Both the position numbers and the translations under genes were made by a program. This document shows positions 25,635 to 33,439 of a stretch of 64,000 nt of DNA, piece by piece; position 1 is the stretch's first letter; each line of letters opens with the position of its first letter. Source of the stretch: JAHEEM01 sp036396795. Its GTDB lineage: Bacteria > Pseudomonadota > Gammaproteobacteria > Steroidobacterales > Rariloculaceae. The notes below the pieces were generated by a model. The model worked only from the letters and a program-made list of their open reading frames with translations. It was not told the origin of the DNA and made no database searches. Location: contig DASWKF010000097.1 of the NCBI GenBank assembly GCA_036396795.1, positions 85,161 to 149,160 of the forward strand, in the 5' to 3' direction.

Positions 25635-26453
25635 ATGGAAACAGCAGCTGCACTCCAGGCGAGTCGCCACGCGCTTCGGCCCCTCGTGCGCCTCTTCCTT
25701 TCGAGCGGCGTGATGTATCAGCAGGCGGCGAGCCTGCTCAAGGAGCTGTTCGTGGATGTTGCCAGCGAGGACTACGGCCTTCGCGGCCGGCCGACCAACG
25801 CGTCCCGCGTGGCGCTCCTGACGGGGCTCGACCGGAAAGAGGTGCGACGCCTGCGCGACCGAGAGAGCGCGGTGCAGATTTCGCGGGCCCAGCCGGATCG
25901 GCTGGCACGAATCCTCGCGGCCTGGCACCAGCACGCGGATTTTCTCGATGCGCGCGGGAAACCGCGGCGCTTGGCAAGGCGCGGACCGCATCCGAGCTTC
26001 GAGACGCTCGTCGACCGGTTCGGCGGCGATATTCCGGCAACGGCGATGCTGAAGGAGCTCGAACGCGCCGGTGCCGTCGACACGGCCTCCGACGGACGGG
26101 TCCGCGCCAGAACGCGGTATTACATGATCGGCCAGCTCAACGAAGCCGCCGTGCTCCGCTCGGGGGAGGTCCTCGAGGATCTCGGCGATACGGTCCATCA
26201 CAACCTGGTCCGCGACGACCGCACGCCCAGCCGATTTGAAGGCCGGGCGACGAACCGTCACGTGGACAGGCGCAAGGTCAAAGCATTCCACGAGTTCGTC
26301 GAGCGGGAAGCCGAGGCGTTCTTGGAGAAGGTCGATCAATGGCTGACCGACTACGAATCATCGAAGGGTAAGCAGGCGGTCCGACTGGGGTTGGGCATCT
26401 ATGCGATTCAGGGACCCTCCGACTCACAAAACCACGAGCATAAGGAAACCTGA
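25635..26453 (+). CDS. DUF6502 family protein (predicted regulator)
   Basis: A 272-residue cytoplasmic protein of the DUF6502 family. The N-terminal third looks like a winged-helix-type DNA-binding region (LRPLVRLFLSSGVMYQQAASLLKELFVDVA, NASRVALLTGLDRKEVRRLR), and the C-terminal half is helical and charged. No biochemical role is known. It is paired with a DUF5666 lipoprotein two bases downstream, a pairing I recall from other Proteobacteria. ATG 25635 is chosen; an in-frame ATG at 25614 would lie inside the promoter. A much longer open frame upstream is an antisense shadow of the DUF5916 gene. Confidence 0.78.
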   Translation: METAAALQASRHALRPLVRLFLSSGVMYQQAASLLKELFVDVASEDYGLRGRPTNASRVALLTGLDRKEVRRLRDRESAVQISRAQPDRLARILAAWHQHADFLDARGKPRRLARRGPHPSFETLVDRFGGDIPATAMLKELERAGAVDTASDGRVRARTRYYMIGQLNEAAVLRSGEVLEDLGDTVHHNLVRDDRTPSRFEGRATNRHVDRRKVKAFHEFVEREAEAFLEKVDQWLTDYESSKGKQAVRLGLGIYAIQGPSDSQNHEHKET

Positions 26454-26455
26454 TC

Positions 26456-28066
26456 ATGGAGCGACCCAATCGCAGATCATTTGTGGCGGCCGTAACGTCA
26501 ACCTTGGCGGCGCTCGCCCTGCTCGGCGCATGCGCCGGTGGCGACGGCCCGGCACCCGGCATCGACCGTGGCGGCGTGCAATCGGCGATCGCCTCGGGCC
26601 GGATCACGGGCTTCGGCAGTGTCATCGTCAACGGCATCCGCTGGAGCACGACGTCGGCGCAGATCTTCATCGACGACGTTGCCGCATCGGAAGCCGAGCT
26701 CGCGCTCGGCCAAGTCGTGCGCATCGAAGGCACCCGCACCGGTGACGACGGCGTCGCCACGTCGATCAGGGCCGAGTACCTCATTGAAGGGCCGATTGCG
26801 GTAATCGACACGGCCGCCGGCGAGCTCATCGTTCTCGGCCAGCGTGTGCTCGTCGACGAGCGCACGGTGTTCTCGTCGAATATCGTGCTCGATTCCCTCG
26901 ATGGTCTACGCGTCGGCGATTTCGTCAAGATCAGCGGCCTGATCGGCACGACCGGCACGCTGCTCGCAACCTACGTCAAGCTCGATGACGAAAGCGAAGC
27001 AAAGATTACGGGCTATGTCATGAATCTCGATGCGGGCCTGCTTCGCTTCGAGATCAACGGCACCGCCGTCGATTACTCAGCCGCCACCGTCATCGACGTG
27101 CCGGGCGGCATGCCCGCCGAGGGCATGCTCGTGCGCGTGATCGGCACTTACGACTCCACTGCGCTCGTCTTCAGCGCGAGCCGGATTCAGGCTCGCAGTC
27201 TCTTCGATGATGATGACGACGACGATGACTTCGAGATCGAGGTGGAAGGCATCGTGACGCGTTTCGCGACCGCGCAGGATTTCGACGTCTCGGGCTTACC
27301 CGCGACGACAACGGCGCAAACGAGATTCGTGCACGGGACCGTGAACGACCTCATGCTGGGAGAGCGCGTCGAGCTCGAGGGCCGGCTGGGCCAGAACGGC
27401 GTGCTGATCGCGGCGGAGATCGAGTTCAGGGATCGCAGCAGCACGGGTAGTGGTGGCGGCTCCACGTCCGGCGATGACTATCAGTGTCCGCCGAGCCCGG
27501 TCGTGGGCGCGACCATCGAGTCGAACGTCAACGTCGTCGGCGTCTGCGTGCTCGACAGCGTGACCGTCGGCGGCCGCGTTTTCGTCCAGCCTGGATCCGA
27601 GCTCACGATCGTCAACTCGACGATCGCCAACGACCTGCAAAGCCTGTCGGCCGTGTCGATCGATATCTCCGGCACGACGGTCGGCCTCAACGTCGACATC
27701 AAGGAAACGAGCAGCTGGCTGCGTCTCGTGAACGTCACCACGCCCCACAACATTCAGCTCGAGAAGAATCAAGGTCAGATTCACGTCGAGAACTTCGGGG
27801 CCGGACAGGACTTTCAGCTCAAGGAGAGCATCGGCGACATTCTCGTGTCGGGCGCGGCCGGTCAGAACGCGCAGCTCGAGAAGAACCAAGGAGGTGCTTT
27901 CGACGTCGACGTCACAGTTGGACAGGATGCCCAGGTCAAGGAGAACCAGTTCGTGAACTCGGCTTCCGTCCTCTTGACGGGCGGCGACCAGGCGCAGTGT
28001 CTCGACAACAACTTCGAGGCCTACGCGCAGCTCTTCGAGAGCGTCGACGGCTGTGTCCCGCTGTAA
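26456..28066 (+). CDS. DUF5666 lipoprotein with polyaspartate run and beta-solenoid-like tail
   Basis: A 536-residue predicted lipoprotein: lipobox LLGAC places the lipidated Cys at residue 26. Residues 45-310 hold repeated OB-like DUF5666 units (SGRITGFGSVIVNGIRW; VEGIVTRFATAQDF). Between units lies a run of eight aspartates (27206-27229), a possible calcium site. After a Gly/Ser linker, the last 190 residues form short beta repeats with recurring AQLEKNQG, FQLKES and AQVKENQ, suggesting a right-handed solenoid. AAGGA lies about nine bases before the ATG. It probably sits on the outer membrane; its ligand is unknown. Confidence 0.8.
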   Translation: MERPNRRSFVAAVTSTLAALALLGACAGGDGPAPGIDRGGVQSAIASGRITGFGSVIVNGIRWSTTSAQIFIDDVAASEAELALGQVVRIEGTRTGDDGVATSIRAEYLIEGPIAVIDTAAGELIVLGQRVLVDERTVFSSNIVLDSLDGLRVGDFVKISGLIGTTGTLLATYVKLDDESEAKITGYVMNLDAGLLRFEINGTAVDYSAATVIDVPGGMPAEGMLVRVIGTYDSTALVFSASRIQARSLFDDDDDDDDFEIEVEGIVTRFATAQDFDVSGLPATTTAQTRFVHGTVNDLMLGERVELEGRLGQNGVLIAAEIEFRDRSSTGSGGGSTSGDDYQCPPSPVVGATIESNVNVVGVCVLDSVTVGGRVFVQPGSELTIVNSTIANDLQSLSAVSIDISGTTVGLNVDIKETSSWLRLVNVTTPHNIQLEKNQGQIHVENFGAGQDFQLKESIGDILVSGAAGQNAQLEKNQGGAFDVDVTVGQDAQVKENQFVNSASVLLTGGDQAQCLDNNFEAYAQLFESVDGCVPL

Positions 28067-28095
28067 GCGATGAGCCCCTGGAGAGCGCGAGCTGC

Positions 28096-28206
28096 GACGA
28101 CCAAGTCTGGCGGGTCAGCTTCCTCGACTATGATTTAGGCTTCTTCGATCAGAACGAGGGCCGGGTCGAGCCCGCCCGCAATCCCTTCGCCCCGGAGACG
28201 GTGTAA
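28096..28206 (+). pseudogene. Transposase C-terminal remnant (integrase-core type)
   Basis: A 36-codon fragment ending in TAA translates to VWRVSFLDYDLGFFDQNEG and RVEPARNPFAPETV. From memory this matches the C-terminus of DDE integrase-core transposases (IS481-like), which read VSF-YDLGYFD and NPFGPKVLPM. Nothing before 28096 in this frame resembles a transposase, because the DUF5666 gene ends at 28066. It is therefore the scar of an insertion element that has lost nearly everything. Family assignment is tentative. Confidence 0.6.
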
Positions 28207-28258
28207 ACCATGTCTCCGGTATAAAGTGTTATGCCATGTGTCCGGAACAGACCCACAT
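28192..28258. mobile_element. Insertion-element end remnant with inverted and direct repeats
   Basis: Contains an inverted repeat CCGGAGAC (28192-28199) / GTCTCCGG (28212-28219), and a near-direct repeat CCATGTCTCCGG (28208-28219) and CCATGTGTCCGG (28234-28245), 26 bp apart. It directly follows the transposase fragment and ends six bases before the tRNA CCA end, so it is most simply the terminal region of the same dead element. Confidence 0.5.
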
Positions 28259-28263
28259 CGGAT

Positions 28264-28330
<67 letters not shown>

Positions 28331-28340
<10 letters not shown>

Positions 28341-28597
28341 GAAGGGCGTATTGTACCGGCGTCCCAGAAAGCCTCGAATTCCCGTTTTGTCACGTTGCTA
28401 GATAACATAAGCGCCGACAGACGCGCCAGACCGAACCAGCCCGGACGACCGGTCGTGGGCGTCAATTGGTGGATGACGAGCCCGTCGGACGCTATTCCGA
28501 CCTCGCGCTGGACCCAGCCGTCATCGTCGACCTCCGTGTACAGGGCGTCCATTTCCAGAGTCGCAAGCTCGCTGCGGGTCCATTTGAGATAGATCAT
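28331..28597 (-). CDS. DUF6881-like small protein
   Basis: An 88-residue protein starting MIYLKWTRSELATLEMDALY and continuing with YTEVDDDGWVQREVGIASDG and a C-terminal VTKREFEAFWDAG. This agrees with the DUF6881 pattern (a Y-E-D--W--R-VE-F-DG strand pair and an EF--W helix), a small immunity-like or stress protein family of unknown function. The stop TAG is formed by bases 8-10 of the downstream tRNA-Arg, so the gene ends ten bases inside it. The frame stays open upstream to 28729, overlapping the thioesterase, but the ATG at 28597 begins the homology. Confidence 0.6.
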
Positions 28598-28659
28598 CGC
28601 GATCTCTACAAACCTCTCGGTTTTGTGTTCTCGAGTATAACCACCCGAGGCGCCGACGG

Positions 28660-29142
28660 TCAGGGCTTGGGAGAAATCCCCATCCAAGCTTCGGACACGG
28701 GCACTGCGAGGACGTCGCCTACCGCGCACAATTTACCCTGGACGCTCAACTGGCACGTGAGTCGATATCGCTCGTCTTGCCGCTCATGAACCACCGCGCT
28801 GAGCTCCAGCACGGTATCCATCGGCGTTGGACGCCTATAGCCGATCTGTAGCGAGCCGGTCGCGAAGTACCGATGCGGCTCGGAGCCTATCGGCCTTCCC
28901 TCGGCGAAATAGGCAGCCGCCATCGCGGTGCAAATGCAGTGACAATCGATGAGCGTGGCGATAATTCCGCCGTTCACGAAATGGATCGGCGCGGAGCAAT
29001 GATGGGGCGCCGGGGTGAAGCGGGCCACGCTCGGGCCGTCTCCGGTCCAATAGCTCTTGAGATTCAGCCCACCGTCGTTGTGCGGGCCACAACCAAAACA
29101 GTGGTTGTGAGGAAGTCGATCCTGGAGCGCTATTTCACTCAA
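28660..29142 (-). CDS. PaaI/YbgC-type hotdog thioesterase
   Basis: A 160-residue hotdog-fold protein. The N-terminal LPHNHCFGCGPHNDGGLNL (C-x-x-C), the active-site helix HFVNGGIIATLIDCHCICTA and the strand TGSLQIGYRRPTPMDTVL are typical of a stand-alone acyl-CoA thioesterase subfamily. The substrate is not predictable. The start is TTG 29142, the only plausible start before the conserved HNHCFGCG, with no clear ribosome site. Confidence 0.82.
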   Translation of the reverse strand: MSEIALQDRLPHNHCFGCGPHNDGGLNLKSYWTGDGPSVARFTPAPHHCSAPIHFVNGGIIATLIDCHCICTAMAAAYFAEGRPIGSEPHRYFATGSLQIGYRRPTPMDTVLELSAVVHERQDERYRLTCQLSVQGKLCAVGDVLAVPVSEAWMGISPKP

Positions 29143-29180
29143 AAGGCAGTCTGTAGCGCCCTTTCTCGAGCGCGTTTCGC

Positions 29181-29432
29181 TCAGCTGCGTTCTTTTGGAC
29201 GCGCTTCGTTGACACGCAATGCTCGACCGCCGATCTCTTTGCCGTTGAGCTGGGCTATCGCAGCTTCCCCCTCGCTCTGATTCGGCATTTCGACGAAGCC
29301 GAATCCTCTCGAACGACCTGTCTCCCGATCCATCAGCACCTTCACGGAAGATACTTCACCGAATCCGGCAAAGGCCTCGCGAAGCTCAGATTCACTCAGT
29401 GAGTAAGACAAGTTTCCAACGTAGATATTCAT
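29181..29432 (-). CDS. Small RNA-binding protein, single RRM
   Basis: An 83-residue protein that is almost entirely one RNA-recognition motif: RNP2 IYVGNLSYS at the N-terminus and RNP1 RGFGFVEM in the middle, with the usual beta-alpha-beta-beta-alpha-beta spacing and a short basic tail. Bacterial single-RRM proteins (cyanobacterial Rbp-like) bind RNA and are often cold-inducible. The start ATG 29432 is preceded by GAG and by a structured leader (29445-29496). Confidence 0.93.
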   Translation of the reverse strand: MNIYVGNLSYSLSESELREAFAGFGEVSSVKVLMDRETGRSRGFGFVEMPNQSEGEAAIAQLNGKEIGGRALRVNEARPKERS

Positions 29433-29444
29433 CGAAACAAACTC

Positions 29445-29496
29445 TCACACCGTCGGTAGCAACGTTAGCGACCCGATCAACGGTGTGAAATCGGGT
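29445..29496 (-). promoter_or_regulatory. Predicted H-type pseudoknot leader before the RRM gene
   Basis: On the minus-strand RNA, ACCCGAT (29496-29490) pairs with ATCGGGT (29477-29471), and TCACACCGT (29488-29480) pairs with ACGGTGTGA (29453-29445). The second helix starts inside the loop of the first, giving stems of 7 and 9 bp with connecting loops of 1, 2 and 17 nt. The lower helix ends 12 nt before the ATG, next to the GAG that could serve as ribosome site. It could be a pseudoknot or a two-state switch. Confidence 0.55.
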
Positions 29497-29638
29497 GCTA
29501 GATAGGCTGAGACATCCAATCGGTTGACTGGGTCCGGCCTGTTTCCTCCGGGCACCACTTGTTAGCGGGTGATATGACTGTAAGCGCGAGCCGTTAGGCG
29601 GTCAATCCCACGCCGGCGCGTTCCGTTTCGGCGCCCCG
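29497..29638. other. Intergenic region upstream of the RRM gene
   Basis: About 140 bp between the structured leader and the stop of the membrane-protein gene. It is less GC-rich than its surroundings and presumably carries the RRM promoter, but I find no convincing -35/-10 pair and no coding frame. Confidence 0.4.
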
Positions 29639-30073
29639 CTAAGGTGTTCCAAACGGGATCCGTCCAGCGTGCCGCGGCTTTCGTAGGGCGGCCCACAGTA
29701 ACAACGCGGCAATCGCCGTCAACCAGACGAAGAAGCCGCTTCTCCACGTCAGACTATCGACGCCGTAACCGCGATTCGCCGCTAACGGGCCGACGGCGAA
29801 GCTCGTCAAGGCAGTGCCCAGCGCCCCTGCCGCCAGGCCGACTGCCAACCGATCGCGGCCTCGAAGCGCCGCCGCCATGCTCAGGAAGAACAGCGGATTG
29901 GCGTACCAGCCGGGCACTCCATCGAGGGCAGCTCGCCATCCCGATCGGGCGAGCTCCCATCCACTCAAGACGGCACCGTGACCGAGCTCCACCGCCGGCA
30001 AACCCAATGACACGCACCACAAGCCCGCCAGCGAGATTGCGAAGAGACGATCGGTATCGGTTCCGGGCCGCAT
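29639..30073 (-). CDS. Hypothetical inner-membrane protein
   Basis: A 144-residue hydrophobic protein with about four membrane segments: LFAISLAGLWCVSLGLPAV, NPLFFLSMAAAL, LAVGLAAGALGTALTSFAV and FFVWLTAIAALLLWAAL, closing in a basic tail. The pattern resembles small uncharacterised membrane proteins with a conserved WYANPLFFLS-type turn. I do not recognise a family. Start ATG 30073; its upstream neighbour in the same direction ends 28 nt away. Confidence 0.65.
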   Translation of the reverse strand: MRPGTDTDRLFAISLAGLWCVSLGLPAVELGHGAVLSGWELARSGWRAALDGVPGWYANPLFFLSMAAALRGRDRLAVGLAAGALGTALTSFAVGPLAANRGYGVDSLTWRSGFFVWLTAIAALLLWAALRKPRHAGRIPFGTP

Positions 30074-30101
30074 CGAAGCCGAAGGGGGATGGATACTGCG
30101 C

Positions 30102-30602
30102 TCAGCGCACCGGATAGAAAGCGGTGACCCGGATGTCTACCTCGTCGCCCACGAGATCGGGATCGTAATCGATGAAGATCGCGGCGGGATAACCGTATTC
30201 TTGATCGAAGCTCGCTCGCACGAGCGCCTCGCGAGCGCTCGCAGTTTCGATCAGAGAGAAGAAGTCGTCGACGACTCTAAACCACTGCAGCCGCTCCGCG
30301 GGGACCGGGATATCCTCAATATAGTCCTCCCGCGCGTAACGGACGGCCGTCACCCCACCGTGCCGTACCGTCACGATCGTATCCGCCGTTTGATCAGGGT
30401 GGCAGTCGCAAACGCGCCGATAGCGAAGCTCGTAATCCGAGATCGATGCGCGCTCCCACCGCTGCCGGGCGCTGGAGAGTTCTTCGGCGAAAACCGGAGG
30501 AAGGACGGCCAAACACATCCCGAAAACCCAGCGCGATGAGCGGGACACTCGGCTCGAGCGCAGGCCGGGCCGAGAGTCAGTCGAAAACGCAATGACGCGC
30601 AT
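30102..30602 (-). CDS. DUF6174-like exported protein
   Basis: A 166-residue protein with a basic N-terminus and a hydrophobic segment ending at PPVFAEE, a probable signal peptide. The mature part reads RWERASISDYELRYRRVCDCHP (the W-----YE--YR--C-C core of DUF6174), VTVRHGGVTAV and PAAIFIDYDPDLVGDEVDI. The paired cysteines suggest a disulfide. Function unknown. The 5' end overlaps the upstream lipoprotein gene by 26 nt. Confidence 0.68.
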   Translation of the reverse strand: MRVIAFSTDSRPGLRSSRVSRSSRWVFGMCLAVLPPVFAEELSSARQRWERASISDYELRYRRVCDCHPDQTADTIVTVRHGGVTAVRYAREDYIEDIPVPAERLQWFRVVDDFFSLIETASAREALVRASFDQEYGYPAAIFIDYDPDLVGDEVDIRVTAFYPVR

Positions 30603-30762
30603 AGTCGGCGGCTTCGTTCACTGTCCAATCGCCTCTGGCTTGCTCTTGCATGCGCTCGCACCAGGCCTCGCTGCCGATCTCCGGGACGCAGGCCGCGGCA
30701 GACAACAGGACCAGCATCAACAACACCGCTCGCAGGATCGCCCCATTCGTCCGAAACGTCAT
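30577..30762 (-). CDS. Small DUF3012-like lipoprotein
   Basis: A 61-residue exported peptide. MTFRTNGAILRAVLLMLVLLSAAAC is a signal peptide with a lipobox-like SAAAC (the -3 residue is Ala, not Leu, so lipidation is less certain). The mature sequence EIGSEAWCERMQEQARGDWTVNEAADYARHC has the DUF3012 spacing (GS--WC--M----DWT--EA--YA--C). ATG 30762 is preferred over an in-frame start at 30798 that would give an unusually long signal peptide. Confidence 0.65.
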   Translation of the reverse strand: MTFRTNGAILRAVLLMLVLLSAAACVPEIGSEAWCERMQEQARGDWTVNEAADYARHCVFD

Positions 30763-30805
30763 GATCGTCTTTCCGTGTCGGGCATGCAGCATGCTCAAAC
30801 AGCTT

Positions 30806-31087
30806 CTAAGCGTCGCGGCTGGTGACCTCGATCAGATGATAGCCGAACTGCGTTTTAACCGGCCCGGCAACCTCGTTGAGGCCGGCGCTGAAAACAACCT
30901 CGTCGAACTCACGAACCATCTGGCCGGGGCCAAAGCGGCCGAGATCTCCGCCGCGCTTCCCCGACGGGCATTTCGAATGCTCTCGTGCGAGCGCCGCGAA
31001 GTCGCCGCCGTCGAGGACTTGTTGCTTGAGCTCTTCGCAGAAATCCTCTGAGTCGACGAGTATGTGCCTTGCCGTCGCTGCTGCCAT
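30806..31087 (-). CDS. ppiC: Parvulin-type peptidyl-prolyl isomerase
   Basis: A 93-residue single-domain parvulin, identical in length to E. coli PpiC. ARHILVDSEDFCEELKQQV, KCPSGKRGGDLGRFGPGQMVREFDEVVF and VKTQFGYHLIEV cover the whole fold, including the catalytic histidines and the GGDLG turn. It isomerises Xaa-Pro bonds in the cytoplasm; no signal peptide is seen. The start is ATG 31087; upstream in-frame codons to 31144 are not conserved. Confidence 0.93.
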   Translation of the reverse strand: MAAATARHILVDSEDFCEELKQQVLDGGDFAALAREHSKCPSGKRGGDLGRFGPGQMVREFDEVVFSAGLNEVAGPVKTQFGYHLIEVTSRDA

Positions 31088-31153
31088 TGAGGCATCTCCT
31101 GTCGGTTCGGGTCGTTCGCCGACACTATACCGGGAATCCGGCAACGACTGCAG

Positions 31154-31756
31154 TTAGGGTGTCGCAGCATGCTCGAACACCAGCATGAAGTTGTTGACCG
31201 GCATCTCCACGAGCTCCCTGAGCGTAAGCCCGGCGGAGCGAGCTGTAGCCACGACATCGTCGATATCTCTCACCCCCCAAGAGGCGTTGCGAGCACGCAG
31301 CGAGGCATCGAAGGCGGCGTTGCTAGGCGCCGTGTGACGGCCACCTTGCTTGTAGGGCCCATAGCTTGCGAGCACGCCGCCGCCGCGCAGGACCCGGCCG
31401 GCGCCGTTGAAAAGCGCCGCCGTCGCGGACCACGGGCTGATGTGCATCATGTTGATGCAGAGCACCGCATCGACGTTGTCCAGTGGCCACGACGACGGAT
31501 TCTCCACGTCCAAATATCTGGGCGGCTCGATATTGTCCAAGGCGGCTTCGCGCACTCGGCTTACGATTGCCTCGAGCGCGGCCGGATCGATATCGGACGG
31601 CCGCCAAGTCAATCCCGGCAGGGCGGCGGCAAATTTCACGACGTGTTGCCCGGTCCCGCTCGCGATTTCCAGCACGGTTCCGTGCTCCGGAAATGCGCGC
31701 TCGAGCACCATGAGTATCGGAACGGCATTGCGTTCCGCCGGTGTGCTCTGCATCAT
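31154..31756 (-). CDS. DUF938 methyltransferase-like protein
   Basis: A 200-residue Rossmann-fold protein of the DUF938 family. ERNAVPILMVLERAFPEHG and the glycine-rich EIASGTGQHVVKFAAALP form the SAM-binding motif I; DAVLCINMMHISPWSAT is motif IV, and GVLASYGPYKQGG is typical. The substrate is unknown. The first of two adjacent ATG codons is used. It ends 66 nt upstream of ppiC and starts three bases after the GFA gene ends. Confidence 0.85.
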   Translation of the reverse strand: MMQSTPAERNAVPILMVLERAFPEHGTVLEIASGTGQHVVKFAAALPGLTWRPSDIDPAALEAIVSRVREAALDNIEPPRYLDVENPSSWPLDNVDAVLCINMMHISPWSATAALFNGAGRVLRGGGVLASYGPYKQGGRHTAPSNAAFDASLRARNASWGVRDIDDVVATARSAGLTLRELVEMPVNNFMLVFEHAATP

Positions 31757-31759
31757 CCC

Positions 31760-32110
31760 TCAGTCGAGCTTGCTGCCCTGCGCCTGCCTGGGCTCGAGCT
31801 GCGTGAGATCCAGATCGGCCAAGCATCTCATGTTGACGGCCCACATGTCCGGAGCGCTGCGTGGCCGATTGAAAGTGTGAATACCGCAGGTTCGGCAGTA
31901 GTAGTGTTTCGCGATGCGCTTGTTGAATTGATACAGCCCGAGGTCGTCCAGCGGGGTGGATAGCCTAAATTGATCCTCGCCGACCCTATTGATGATCACA
32001 CCCTTCTTGGTGCAGATCGAGCAGTCGCAAACCACGGCATTGCCGGGATCGAGGTCGACCTCGAACTTGACCCGGCCACAATGACAGCTTCCCCGGTAGG
32101 TACGATTCAT
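31760..32110 (-). CDS. GFA family (CENP-V/Gfa-type zinc) protein
   Basis: A 116-residue zinc protein. The cysteine sets are GSCHCGRVKF, CDCSICTKKG and the later YYCRTCGIHTF, exactly the GFA pattern. Family members include glutathione-dependent formaldehyde-activating enzyme, but most are uncharacterised, so activity on formaldehyde is not assumed. ATG 32110 starts the homology; the open frame continues to 32224 with no family resemblance. Confidence 0.88.
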   Translation of the reverse strand: MNRTYRGSCHCGRVKFEVDLDPGNAVVCDCSICTKKGVIINRVGEDQFRLSTPLDDLGLYQFNKRIAKHYYCRTCGIHTFNRPRSAPDMWAVNMRCLADLDLTQLEPRQAQGSKLD

Positions 32111-32236
32111 CGAGCTTCCCGACTTCTGATCGATAGACGCGGCATCCCGCCGAGAGGAGTATACCGTCGTCGAATGGGAGCCCCGCAAGTCGCGCAGGCC
32201 TGCCTGTTCGATCGCGATATTCACCGCAGCACCCGC

Positions 32237-33289
32237 CTAACGTTTTTGGATCACCAGCTGCCCGTGCGGCAGAGCCCGCAGCTCCTTGTCCTTGTACATG
32301 GCTCGATCGGCCATGGAGATCACTTTTTCCAGGTTGTCGGAGTCCACGGGAAAATTCGCCGCGCCGACGCTGACCTGAACCCGCGCGATGTCCAAGTTGG
32401 CCTCGAGCGTAGCGGCAAAAACGACGTTGCGAACGCGCTGCGCGACTTCGGCGGCGACGTCGATCCCCGCTCCCACCAGTAACACGATGAACTCGTCACC
32501 GCCGAAACGGGCAACGAGGTCCCCGGGCCGTGTGGCTCGCAGCAGCCCTCTTGCCACGAGCTGCAGGGCACGGTCTCCGGCTCGATGCCCGTAGGTTTCG
32601 TTGATCGCCTTGAGATGATCCACATCGACCAGCAGAATCGAGTAGCTGTCATCGGTTCCCGCTGCGCGTTGGTGTTCCCGGTCGGCCATCCGCATGAAGG
32701 CGCCGATATTGAGAATGCCCGTGAGGACATCGCGGTCCGACAACGCCTTCACCTGCTGCCTCGATTGCTGCAGCTGCTCGGCAATCGAGGTGGTCATGAA
32801 CGCCACGAGCATGAACGGCACGAGAGCGCCGGTCGCCTGCGTCAAAAACCCGACGGACAGCGCTTCCGCGCCGCGGTCGATCATCCCGAGCAATATGTAG
32901 GCTCCGGAAACCAGAACGACGACGAGTACCGTCGCGCGCTTGCCGAGAAGCACGGCCGTGGTGATCATCGGCAGCAGGTAGAGATTCACCAGCGGGCTCG
33001 AGACGCCACCGATCTGGCTCAGCAGGATCGTAAGGAACGCGATCATCAGCAGGACTTGCAGCGCGATCTTGAGACGGACGCGCTTTCGCAATCCCTGCGC
33101 GAGCCTCAGTCCCGTCATGAGCAGCGCAAAACCGAGCATTGCGCCCGACACGATGAACGGGTCTGCGAGCTGCGGCCGCGCGACCAGCAGAAAGAATGCG
33201 ACCAGCACCAGCAACAGCCATTCAACCTCGGCGAGGCTGCGCGCAAACCCCTTGAGCTGCGCGCGCTCGATTTCGAGGCCCTTGCTCAT
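32237..33289 (-). CDS. Membrane diguanylate cyclase (GGDEF)
   Basis: A 350-residue protein: five to six membrane helices in residues 22-168 and a GGDEF domain (about 183-345). The active-site GGDEF is intact (residues 263-267), and an RPGD I-site (254-257) lies five residues before it, so product inhibition by cyclic di-GMP is expected. Synthesises cyclic di-GMP from two GTP. No receiver or PAS domain; the membrane part may sense the signal. Confidence 0.93.
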   Translation of the reverse strand: MSKGLEIERAQLKGFARSLAEVEWLLLVLVAFFLLVARPQLADPFIVSGAMLGFALLMTGLRLAQGLRKRVRLKIALQVLLMIAFLTILLSQIGGVSSPLVNLYLLPMITTAVLLGKRATVLVVVLVSGAYILLGMIDRGAEALSVGFLTQATGALVPFMLVAFMTTSIAEQLQQSRQQVKALSDRDVLTGILNIGAFMRMADREHQRAAGTDDSYSILLVDVDHLKAINETYGHRAGDRALQLVARGLLRATRPGDLVARFGGDEFIVLLVGAGIDVAAEVAQRVRNVVFAATLEANLDIARVQVSVGAANFPVDSDNLEKVISMADRAMYKDKELRALPHGQLVIQKR

Positions 33290-33420
33290 TCGCGCGTTCC
33301 CCGCCGAAGAAGGGTTACAGCGTCGGAATCCGACCGCATCAAGCGGTATTTCGCGACAAGAGGAGCTACTTGAAAAGATGGAAGCGGCTGCGGCTCGCTT
33401 CGGAACGTCTTCATCCGACC

Positions 33421-33439
33421 GCCGGTGTGTGACACCGGC
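33421..33439. other. Perfect 8-bp hairpin after ctpA
   Basis: GCCGGTGT, a 3-nt loop and ACACCGGC, directly after the ctpA stop. There is no U-tract, so it is not a canonical intrinsic terminator; it may protect the mRNA end or act with Rho. The remaining 130 bases to the cyclase start hold no clear gene. Confidence 0.45.

Noticed and set aside
33286..33414. 42-codon minus-strand frame ending in an ATGA overlap with the diguanylate cyclase start
   Set aside because: The overlap looks like a coupled leader peptide, but there is no ribosome site and no recognisable composition; evidence is too thin.
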